Shown one piece after another: positions 11,336 through 20,016 of a stretch of 64,000 bases of DNA. The stretch comes from Prorocentrum cordatum (taxonomy: Eukaryota; Sar; Dinophyceae; Prorocentrales; Prorocentraceae). How positions within the stretch are numbered: the stretch's first letter is position 1; each line of letters starts with the position of its first letter. A model generated the notes under the pieces. The model was not told the DNA's origin. It ran no database searches and saw only the letters and a list, made by a program, of their open reading frames with translations. Location: assembly GCA_963575745.1 (NCBI GenBank), contig CAUYUJ010014354.1, positions 62,001-126,000 of the forward strand. The letters run 5' to 3'. A program made the translations under genes and the position numbers.

Positions 11336-11520
11336 CGTAAGTGTCCCACCGCGTTACAAGGTCATCACGATCCGCGGCGCGACCTGCCACCCGATGTCGC
11401 GCTTCCCGCGCCCATCTTCCCGCGTTCGTGCCGACCCGTGAGAACTCTTCGGACCAGATCGCGATGCACGAGGCGCGATCATGTGCGCGCCCCTGCCGGT
11501 GAACCCGTGTTGCTTGCTGG

Positions 11521-11653
11521 CGCGCGCAGAGGGGTGGGGCAAAGGCGGGGAGGCGTCTTAGAAGCTCCCCTTTCTTCGAACAACCCCTCCTAGAAGCCTC
11601 CACTCTTGTCTAATAAACCCCCCTGCCTTCTCCGAAGGCCGCCCCTCTGTGCC
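11521..11653. mobile_element. Foldback element family F, copy 3
   Basis: GCGCGCAGAGGGG ... GAGGCGTCTTAGAAG on the left mirrored by CTAGAAGCCTCC ... GCCCCTCTGTGC on the right. Shorter and more diverged than copies at 3620 and 60286. Confidence 0.65.
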
Positions 11654-11720
11654 CCCTCCTTTCTCTGCGCGGCGCCCAGTGCAACCGTGGCAACCCGTTT
11701 CGCTCGAAAGGGCCATGCGT

Positions 11721-11918
11721 GAAGGAAGAAGAAACGGCATAAACAGAAAAGTTTGGGGGTCCGCGCAGATTTCTTGGATCTGCGCTGGACCCCCCTTCCC
11801 CAGCGCGCGGAGCGCACCAGGGGCGGCGCCAGAGGCGCCGCCAGGGGGGGCCCAGCGCGGACCCAAGAAATCCGCGCGGAGAGCCAAGAGTTTATGCTCG
11901 TAGCGTTTCTCTTCTTCG
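11721..11918. mobile_element. Foldback element G1
   Basis: Inner inverted repeats 11760-11795 and 11845-11880 match at 32 of 36 positions (TCCGCGC.GATTTCTTGG...). The symmetry continues outward through a GAAGAA...GCATAAA segment on the left and its complement on the right, so the arms span nearly the whole unit. The centre holds a 9-bp perfect hairpin GGCGGCGCC-AGA-GGCGCCGCC (11822-11842). A degraded relative lies at 50836-50960. Confidence 0.82.
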
Positions 11919-11937
11919 AGTGCACGAACACTTTAGA

Positions 11938-12105
11938 GGACGAGGAGGAGGAGGAGGAGGCGGAGGAAGCGGAGGAGGAGGAAGCGGAGGAGGAGGAGGA
12001 AGAGGAGGAGGAGGAGGAGGAGGAGGAAGAGGACGAAGGGAGAGGAGGAGGAGGAGGAGGAGAAGGAGGAGGAGGAGGAGGAGGAGGAGGACGAGGGAAA
12101 GCAAA
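11938..12105. repeat. (GGA)n array
   Basis: GAG/GGA triplets with some GCG interruptions. It directly follows the predicted second exon of the minus-strand gene fragment (transcription direction), so it may lie in an intron or 3' region. Confidence 0.95.
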
Positions 12106-12171
12106 AGGGGGCAAGACGAGCCACTCGCACTAAAGTACCCGCACCGAACGCGCGCGCACCCCGCCGACGAC

Positions 12172-12329
12172 CCCGCCCCCCGATGTCTATGGCGGGCTCG
12201 ACCACGGGCTCCCCCCAGGCAGAGGCCACCACCTCGGCACGCAGCGCGGTGCACGCCCAGCGCTCGTCCCTGTCCTTGCCCCGGGCGACGTGCTCGAAGC
12301 GCAGGCTCACGAGCATGATGACGCCGTCC
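12172..12329 (-). CDS. Hypothetical protein, predicted exon 2 (3' end uncertain)
   Basis: Starts right after a plausible acceptor (CCTTGCACAG, AG at 12331-12330). It continues the frame of the upstream exon and encodes a charged globular-looking segment beginning DGVIMLVSLRFEHVARGK and ending near EPAIDIGG. A candidate donor GT lies at 12171-12170; without it the frame runs into the (GGA)n tract. Splicing at GT 12501-12500 and AG 12331-12330 removes a 172-bp intron and gives LVVAHR joined to DGVIMLVS with a split AGG codon. No family was recognised. Coding status rests on the clean splice join and amino-acid composition. Confidence 0.5.
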
Positions 12330-12501
12330 CTGTGCAAGGGGGCCCAGAGACACACACACACACACACATGAACAGGCACACAAACCCCAGGAATCCGGCC
12401 CTTTTTCGTGGTCTTCCCCCCCCACACACTTCCCAGATTTTCCGCACGTGTTCCCGGGCGTCGACGGCTCTTCGTGCCCGCGCGTGTCTTTCCCTCCCGA
12501 C

Positions 12502-12692
12502 CTGTGGGCCACGACGAGGCGGGGCGCCCAGCGGCGCGCGCCGCCAGCGCCCGTGGAGAGCAGGCGCTCGTCCTCGGCCGCCACGGCCGGCGGGAGGACG
12601 TAGGAGACCTCGACCGAGCCGACCTCGACGGCGAGGTCGGCGTCCCTCTTCCTGGCGGCCGCCTGTGGGCGCAGGAGCGGGAGGCTTGCCAT
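12502..12692 (-). CDS. Hypothetical protein, predicted exon 1
   Basis: The frame begins at an ATG (12692-12690) encoding MASLPLLRPQ and reads through DLAVEVGSVEVSYVLPP to RLVVAHR, ending at an AG/GT donor (GT at 12501-12500). The ATG lies just downstream of a (GGA)n tract; an acceptor-like CGCCCACAG at about 12664 offers another possibility, an internal exon starting at 12662. Length to the donor is 191 bp, so the phase matches exon 2. No homologue was recognised; a hypothetical gene fragment. Confidence 0.5.
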
Positions 12693-12716
12693 CGTGGTTC
12701 TCCTCCTTCTCCTCCG

Positions 12717-12766
12717 CCTCCGCCTCCACCTCCTCCTCCTCCTCCTCCTCCTCCTCCTCCTCCAGT
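12717..12766. repeat. (CCT)n tract
   Basis: Pure CCT run upstream (on the minus strand) of the predicted exon 1. Confidence 0.9.
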
Positions 12767-13229
12767 GACACAACAGGAGTGCTACTTCCCTCTCCCCCAA
12801 ATTATGTGCTGAGAAGGTTCGTCCTGGCTCCGCGCATTGTTTCCTGCATACAAACTCGACCCACGAACCCGGAAAGGGATACAGAATGTGAAGCATGGCA
12901 TCGTTTTCAAGACATCTGATTGGTTGACGGGCAATTGCAATTCTGAGTGTATCGATCCTGCTGTTCAGTGCCAAGGGCTGTGATGTGCTGTGCCGTGCTG
13001 AACTGCGCTCTGCCATGCCGCGATTGTGCTCTAAAGCGTTGTGGATCGAGTCCTCGTTAGCATTCGAGTCATGACCGAACTGATCTGCATCTGTAGCTCG
13101 AGCTGCCTGAGCACATAATAGCCGCCCCAGAGCTAGTTGAAGTGGAAACATGGAGGACGCTCAATCAACTAGACCTCAAATCCGAATCAGCTCCAGCAAG
13201 GAACGACACGACACGGGGCACCGGCTCAC
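12767..13229. other. No feature seen
   Basis: Moderate-GC unique sequence. The only local pattern is GTGCTGTGCCGTGCTGAACTG-like repetition near 12990-13010. Confidence 0.5.
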
Positions 13230-13500
13230 GGACGCGCCACAGGATGTGCCAGGGGCGCAATAGGGGATGCGCCAGGGGACGTGTCAGGGGACGCATCAGG
13301 GGACGTGCCCTGGACGTGTCAGGGACCTGCCACGGGACGTGTCAAAGCGCGTGCCATGGGGCGGCCAGAGGACGACATGCCAAGGGACGTTGTAAGGGGC
13401 CGACCACAGAACGGGAAGGGGAAACGCCTGGGGACGAGCAAGGAAACACGACAGAGGACGAGCCAGGGAACGTGCCACGCCGAGTGGCGTACTAAAGGAC
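13230..13500. repeat. Degenerate short tandem repeat GGGGACGTG
   Basis: Repeated GGGGACGTGTCA / GGGGATGCGCCA variants about every 12-15 bp. Frames are open but have no domain. Confidence 0.75.
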
Positions 13501-13604
13501 GTGCTAGGGCACCTCACGCCAGAGAGTCGCAAGACAGGCACCTGGGGGCGCGCCAGGGCGCCAGGGGACGCCCCACGGACGGGCGGGGCTGGACTGCGAC
13601 GCAC

Positions 13605-14430
13605 TCTACTGCGACAAGCGTCTCGCCAGAGACATCCTCAACAAATCTTCATGGTAGACATCCGCCTGGGCGACCTGGACACGTGAAACCAAGCGTCTCG
13701 CTCGAAACATCCTCAACACGTCCTCATGCTAGGCATCTGCCTGAAAGACCTGGACACGTGAAAACAAACGTTTCGCTCGACACCTGCTCAACAAATCCTC
13801 ATGTTAGACATCCGCCTGGGCGACGTAGACACGTGATAACAAGCGTTTCCCTCATCACATCCTTAACACATCTTCATCTAGACATCCGCGTGGGCGAGCC
13901 AAACACGCGAAAACAAGTGTCTTTCTCGAAACATCCGCAACACATCCTCATGTTAGACATCCGCCTGGGCGACCTGGGCAACAGAACACAAGCGTTTCGC
14001 TCAACACATCCTCAACACATCCTCATCTAGACATCCGCCTGGGCGAGCTGGACACGTGAAAACAACTGCCCTTCTCGAGACATCCGCAATGGTCCGCATG
14101 TTAGACATCCACCTGGGCGACCTGGACACGTGACACCAAGAGTTTCGCTCAACACATCCTCAACACATCTTCATGCTAGACATCCGCCTCAGCGATCTGG
14201 ACACGTGAAAACAAGCGTTCCGCTCAAAACATCCTCATGATAGGCATCCGCATGGGCGACCTGGGCACGTGAAATCAAGCGCATCGAGAGAGACATTCTC
14301 AACACATCTTCACGTTAGACATCCGCCTGGGCGACCTGGACACGTGAGACCAAGCGTTTCGCTCGAGACCGTCTCAACACATCCTCATGCTAGACATCCA
14401 CCTGGGCGACCTGGACACGTGAAAACAAGC
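13605..14430 (+). repeat. 75-bp tandem array (about 11 units)
   Basis: Units carry GACACGTGAAAACAAGCG, TTTCGCTCGAAACATCCTCA and ATGCTAGACATCCGCCTGGG. GACACGTG recurs at 13678, 13753 and 13828 (75-bp steps), later slightly shorter. Related single units occur at 48530-48880. Confidence 0.92.
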
Positions 14431-14432
14431 GC

Positions 14433-14468
14433 GTCTCTCTCTCTCTCTCTAGAGAGAGAGAGAGAGAC
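14433..14468. repeat. 36-bp perfect palindrome of (TC)n/(GA)n
   Basis: GTCTCTCTCTCTCTCTCT followed directly by its exact reverse complement, at the end of the 75-bp array. Suggests an inverted duplication of a microsatellite; can extrude as a cruciform. Confidence 0.95.
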
Positions 14469-14908
14469 ACACAAACACATCCTCAACAAATCCCCATGTT
14501 AGACATCCGATGACCGCGAAGTGGGTCAAGGCCGCCGTTCTGACAGGCAACTCCCACAGATGGAGGCGACGGCCGTTGGGAAAGGACGGGTGTTGCCATG
14601 GGAGGGGCAACGCTGGTAGCCACCAGAGAGGTGAAGGTCATCGCCTGGAGAAAGGATGACGAACCCAACCGCCCAGGGCGGGAAGCGGGGAGCGGGAGGG
14701 CGAACGAGCATGCAATGAATGGTTTTTGTCCGGCGGCAGCGCCATCGGCACGCGCCTAATGACTAGCCTTTGGCGCCTGTCGGATGTCAAGGGCGCCCGG
14801 CAACGAAGGCCTTCAGAGAGGCCTGGCGTTTGGCCGGCGGCCGGGCGCCATCGCTGCCTCCGCTGTCTTCCGCGAGTTTCGTGGGATTGGTCCGCCGCGG
14901 CGTACACA

Positions 14909-14940
14909 GCAGGCTCGCCGTCAACTGACGGCGAGCCTGC
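14909..14940. repeat. 32-bp near-perfect palindrome
   Basis: GCAGGCTCGCCGTCA, two bases, then TGACGGCGAGCCTGC. Stem of 15 perfect pairs in otherwise unique sequence (14520-15110) with no recognised gene. Confidence 0.95.
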
Positions 14941-15214
14941 CCAGCACGTCGCCATCATGCCGTCGTCGGCCAGGAAGCACCACGCGAAGGACAGCGAGGC
15001 AAGGTCGCAAAAATCCAGCACGGCGTGCCGTAGGTAGGGTGGTGTCGTGTGTCTCCTGGTCGGATCCACGTGGACGCCATCAGGGAGGGCCTCAGGCTTG
15101 AGGAAGCTTCATGGGGCCTCGGGTGCTCACGGCGCCGATGGCCCTACAGCTGGCCGAAGCGAGTAGAGATGGGCTGTCCCGCGAGATGAAGCGGCGGCCG
15201 CCCAATGAAGTGTC

Positions 15215-15549
<335 letters not shown>

Positions 15550-15594
15550 GAGAAGTGGGGGCACGGACATTTGTCCCCGAGGGGCCGGGGATCT

Positions 15595-15965
15595 GCTAAC
15601 CTGGGTCGATCAGACCCGGGTCAGTAAGAACCGAACATAAACTGCAGTGCAAGAAACCAAAACTGCAACGCAAGGCAGTGCAAGCTCGGGTCGGCGAATA
15701 TGCGCGGCCGCCTCGCGGCCACCATCAGCTCGCCAACCCGGGTCAGCCAGAGGGGGTGTTCGCAGGATCCCGAAGGGGTCGGGGATCTTCTGACCGGGGT
15801 CAATCCAAACCTGGGTCAGTCGGGCCTGGCAGAGGCCTGCAGGATCCTGCACCCAGACCCGGGTCCATGCGAAGGATCCTGCGCGATCCTGCAGGATCCT
15901 GCACCCCAAACCCGGGTCGATGCGACCCTGGCCCCTGCAGGATCTTGCAGGATCGGGTGCCCTGC
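15595..15965. repeat. Cluster of short palindromic motifs
   Basis: Repeats of ACCCGGGTC and GATCCTGCAGGATC (each palindromic) at irregular spacing, for example around 15605, 15740, 15865, 15895 and 15915. Not spaced like a CRISPR array. Confidence 0.75.
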
Positions 15966-16079
15966 CCGACCCCCGTTTGCACTGACCCCCACCCCCCGTC
16001 TCTCGAGCCCTCGAGGGGGGGGTCGTCTTGCCGCCGGGGCCGTCGCACTGCTACCGGGGCGGCCCACCTCTCGCCTTGG

Positions 16080-16249
16080 GTCGGGCGTGTCCCCCTTCAG
16101 GCGGACTTTGGACGAAAACTAGAAAAACAAAAAAAACGTTATATAATATAATATGTTCTTGAATATAAGCAAAAACAGAGGGGAAACAAACGTCCCCTGA
16201 CATTTTTCACTATTTTGGAGCATTCCTCCTGTAGAGGGCCAGGCCCGAC
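16080..16249. mobile_element. Short TIR element family C, copy C3
   Basis: 170 bp. Ends 16080-16101 and 16228-16249 are inverted repeats matching at 18 of 22. The interior is AT-rich (A-runs, TATAATATAATATG) with CACTATTTTGGAGCATTCCTCC at the right, parallel to C1 and C2. Confidence 0.8.
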
Positions 16250-16261
16250 TTAATTAACTCT

Positions 16262-16985
16262 GGCCCTGAGCGGAGTGCGGGGCGTCCTGGGTGCCCGTTG
16301 GGGCCTCGCGGCGCGTTTCCGTGGGGTCTCTGGACGCCCTGCGCGGATCGGGATCGGGACTCGGGGGCCTCTGAAAGCCTTACTGGGAACGCCACGCAGG
16401 ACGTAGTCGCGAGACCCCCCCAAACGCTTCTGGGGGCCTGTTTGAAAGCCTTCCGGGAGCCTTTTGGAAGCATTCGGGTAGTCTCTGGGGGCCTCTTGGG
16501 CCTTCCTGGTGGTCATTTTGGGGCTCCCTGGGCCGGCTGTGGGCCTTCTTGGGCTGTCCTAGGGCCCTCCAGGGCCGTGTTGGGGGGCTTCGGCAGTCTG
16601 TGGGCCCTCTTGGGGCCCTCTTGGGGGCCTCCTATGGCTCTCTAGGAGCTGCCTTAGCACACTTTTGGGACCGTCTGCGGTATGTCTTGAGCCGTCTTGG
16701 GGCTCTGTTGAGCCGTCGTGAAGCCCTCTTGGGCCATCTTTAAGCCCTATTGGGCCGTCTTGGAGCCCTCTTGGGGCCTCTTGGGTCGTCTTGGACGCTG
16801 TGAAAACAAAATGAGCACATGTGCTTCAAATGCACGTTACCCAACGGGATTGTATTGTTTTTTGCCTCTTAGGAGCTTGGGGGGAGCCTCTTGGGCAGTC
16901 TTGAGGGCCTCTCCTGCCGTCTAGAAGCCGTCTTGGGCCATCTTTGGAGCCTCATCCAGGGGGGGAGGGGGGCGTGCAGGATGCA
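16262..16985 (-). repeat. CCAAGA-type block K2 (reverse orientation)
   Basis: TCTTGGGGCC motifs every 10-15 bp. The AT-richer insert at 16801-16875, read on the minus strand, ends CATTTTGTTTTCACAGCGTC, similar to the insert in element B (CATTCGGTTTTCACAACGTC). Confidence 0.85.
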
Positions 16986-17394
16986 TAATTATAGAAATAT
17001 ACACCTGTATACATGTGTATATAAGTATACATATACACAGCCGGACCAAGGACATGAGAAAATCCTTCAAGAACATGGGACCCTCCGCTGGCCCACACTG
17101 AGGAACCTTTGAGGGTCCCTTCCACCAGGATGCACAAGATCATCCAACAAGAACGAAGAACATCAAGGCATCCTCCCCGAACCGACCTGGATCTTATACA
17201 TCGGTTCAGCTGTGTCTTTCCCTTACACTTATCCCACATGATCGGGTGCACGGACAATGACTCTTCCTCGGCGGTGTGCGACGATGTCCCTCGCAGTCGT
17301 ATCGCGACCATAGCAGACCTGATCTCGTGCTGATCTGCCGAACTGCCGACCTGTGCCTAGGAAGGGCACATGCGTTTGGGGCCAGTGCAAGTAT
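16986..17394. other. No gene seen
   Basis: Unique moderate-GC sequence; short AT-rich ATACACCTGTATACATGTGT run at 16999-17035. Confidence 0.5.
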
Positions 17395-17812
17395 CAATAT
17401 TGCCAACAGATTTCTATGTATACATACTGATATGTATATATATATACATCTATACATACATGCATACATACATACATGCATGCATGCATGCATGCATGCA
17501 TGCATGCATACACACACATACATACATACATACACACATACATACATACATACATACATACATACATACATACATACATACATACATACATACATACATA
17601 CATACAAACACACATACATACATACATGCATACCTACCTACCTACCTACCTACCTACCTACCAATATACATACATACATACATACATACATACATACATA
17701 CATACATACATGCATGCATGCATGCATGCATGCATGCATACATACTTGCATACGTATATACATATGTGTGTACATACATGTCTACATATATGCGCGCGTG
17801 TATCTATGAAGT
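17395..17812. repeat. Compound (CATA)n/(CATG)n microsatellite
   Basis: CATA tetranucleotides with blocks of GCAT, CACA and CTAC. The same compound layout recurs at 24305-24690. Confidence 0.97.
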
Positions 17813-17829
17813 AAATCAATACCGTCCCC

Positions 17830-18590
17830 CCCCCCCCCGCCATGGGTGCCACACCTCCCCGTAACATCTCGGGAACGCTCCCAGTACCGCTCCCCCGGGC
17901 GTTCCGGGGAGCCTCCACAGCGCTCCAGGAGGGCCCAAGAGGACTCCCAGGAGCCCCCCGAATGCGAAAGGATGGTCCAAGACTCTCCCAAGCAGCCCAA
18001 GTCAGCCTTCCGACGGCTCTCGAGGCTCCCAGGTAACCTCCAAGAGACCCCAAAAGAGATCCGAGAGGCGTCCCGGGACGGCCCGCAGAGGCCAAAATCG
18101 TAGATCGCCATTAGTTGTTTCAATGTGCTTGGCTTATCGCGTTTTCGAGCTTCCAACGGTCCAGGAGCGCCGAAGAGGCTCCCAAGACCGCCCCAAGACC
18201 ACCCAAGAGCCCCTCAGGACGACCCCAAGGCGCGACAAGAAGGCTCCAAAACTGCCGAAGAGGCGCCCAGGGCAGCCCCAGACCACCCCACAACAGGCCC
18301 AAGATGGGCCCAAGAGCGGGAGCAGGAGGCTTCCAGAGACCTCCGAGAGGCCTCCAGGACCACCCAGAGGCCCCCAACAAACCCCCGATCCCTGAGAGGC
18401 CCCCAAAAAGACCCCGACGAGGCTCCAAGAACAGACCGAAAGAGCTGCGAGAGCCGTCCCGAGAGAGCCAAAAAAGGGTAAAATCGTTGATGTCCTATGG
18501 TTTTTCTAATGTTGTTCGCCTTCTCACGGTTTCCCGCTTCCAACCCTCGAAGATCGAGGAAAATTATCCCGGCAAAGCAACCTAACATCG
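17830..18590 (+). repeat. CCAAGA-type block K3, two ~383-bp subunits
   Basis: Two AT-richer inserts at 18095-18165 and 18478-18551 start AAAATCGT.GAT and end near GCTTCCAAC, about 383 bp apart, each followed by CCCAAGA filler. This indicates tandem duplication of a unit of filler plus insert. Confidence 0.85.
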
Positions 18591-18599
18591 ATATGTAGA

Positions 18600-18964
18600 A
18601 GCATAGCTGGAGGCATGCAGCAGCAGTAACAGTCACAGTAGTAGTAGCAATAAGAGCAGGAGAGATGAAACAGTGGTAACAATGAAGTAGTAGTTGTAGT
18701 TGGGAGTCCTGTAAAAAGGAGACACTGCTATCAACGCTGGAAGTGTGTCAAAACGAGACACTGCTATCAATTGTGGCAGTCGTGTAAAAAGCTATAATGA
18801 ATGGATAATGACTGGATGATGATGAAGAATGGATAATTATGAAGGGGCCTGGACAATGACGTGGATGATGATGAGCTGAAAGCATAGCTGGCAGCATGAG
18901 GGCCCTGATGGCCTGAGCGAAGGCATAGCTGCAGTACAGCATTCCTGAAAACATTGCAGGAAGG
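18600..18964. other. Low-complexity lead-in to the 48-bp array
   Basis: Contains AGT/GTA triplets (18620-18700) and two diverged GAGACACTGCTATCAA units near 18718 and 18757. No gene. Confidence 0.6.
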
Positions 18965-19410
18965 TCCTGGTACGAGACACTGCTATCAACGCACGGAGCT
19001 CGAATGGATGTATGTCCAAACGGGACACAGCTATCAACGCACGGAGCTTGAATGGGTGTATGTCCAAACGAGACACTGCTATCAACGCACGGAACTTGAA
19101 TGGATGTATGTCCAAGCGAGACACTGCTATCATCGCACGGAGCTCGAATGGGTGTATGTCCAAACGAGACACTGCTATCAACGCACAGAGCTTGAATGGA
19201 TGTACCTCCAAATGAAACACTGCTATCAACGCACGGAGCTCGAATGAATGCATGTCCAAACGAGACACTGGTATCAACGCACGGATGCTTGAATGGGTGT
19301 ACGTCCTCACGAGACACTGCTATCAACACGCGGAACTTGAATGGATGTATGGTCAAACAAGACACTGCTATCAACGCACGCACTGCTATCAACGCACAGA
19401 GCTTGACACT
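18965..19410 (+). repeat. 48-bp tandem array (about 9 units)
   Basis: Unit contains GACACTGCTATCAACGCACG, GAGCTTGAATGG and TGTATGTCCAAACGA. TATGTCCAA recurs at 19011, 19059 and 19107. Because 48 is divisible by three, frames stay open as 16-residue repeats on both strands; I see no start, domain or coding bias to call a gene. Confidence 0.93.
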
Positions 19411-19544
19411 ACACAGTTGTATCACAGACTCGCAGGACAGTAGGACTCGCAGGACTACATTGTGTACAAAGTATTATGTGCAGGGACTCGTAAGACCTGA
19501 GTCTCTACTGGTGTGCTGGGCGAGTCCATGCAAAAGCATGCAAA

Positions 19545-19838
19545 AGCATGCACTTTGGCAGACGTCTTGGAAGTCTGCAAAAGCGGCACGCTGAGCTGTG
19601 GTGGCAGGCTGCAAAAGCGGCAGCCTGCAAAAGCCTGCACTTTGGCAGACGTCTTGGAAGCCTGCAAAAGCGGCAGGCTGAGCTGTGGTTGCAGGCTGCA
19701 AAAGCGGCAGCCTGCAAAAGCATGCACTTTGGCAGACGTCTTGGAAGTCTGCAAAAGCGGCACGCTGAGCTGTGGTGGCAGGCTGCAAAAGCGGCAGCCT
19801 GCAAAAGCCTGCACTTTGGCAGACGTCTTGGAACTGAG
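19545..19838 (+). repeat. 87-bp tandem array with 174-bp higher-order period
   Basis: GCACTTTGGCAGACGTCTTG recurs at 87-bp steps (CACTTTGG at 19551, 19638, 19725, 19812). Units 1 and 3 agree with each other (CATGCAC, GAAGTCTGC) and units 2 and 4 agree (CCTGCAC, GAAGCCTGC), so the true repeat is a dimer. It contains GCAGGCTG, the core of the 17-bp repeat in the neighbouring gene. Confidence 0.92.
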
Positions 19839-19849
19839 GAGCGGCGTGC

Positions 19850-20000
19850 GAAGCGGAGAGCCTGCGAAACCTGGAGGCTGAAAACTCGCAGGCTGAGACT
19901 CGCAGAAACCCGCAGGCTGAAAAGAGTCCTACTACTCGCAGAAAAGCACCGCAGAAAGAGTCTAGCGAAAAGCACCGCAGGCTGAGAAGCACCGCGGGCA
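19850..20000. repeat. Cluster of GCAGGCTGA / AGAAGCACC fragments
   Basis: Directly downstream of the EEP gene. Fragments of the 17-bp repeat recur every 15-30 bp (19885, 19910, 19940, 19970), with one complete copy at 19977-19993. Confidence 0.8.
19977..19993 (-). repeat. 17-bp repeat, full copy outside the gene
   Basis: GCAGGCTGAGAAGCACC on the plus strand, 23 bp past the stop codon of the EEP gene. Confidence 0.9.
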
Positions 20001-20016
20001 CACGGGCTTGGAAACC

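Noticed and set aside
13605-14430. CRISPR-like array
   Set aside because: Units are full tandem repeats without distinct unique spacers, no cas genes, eukaryotic context.
18965-19410. Gene with 16-residue protein repeats
   Set aside because: Open on both strands because 48 is divisible by three; no start context, domain or flanking coding sequence.
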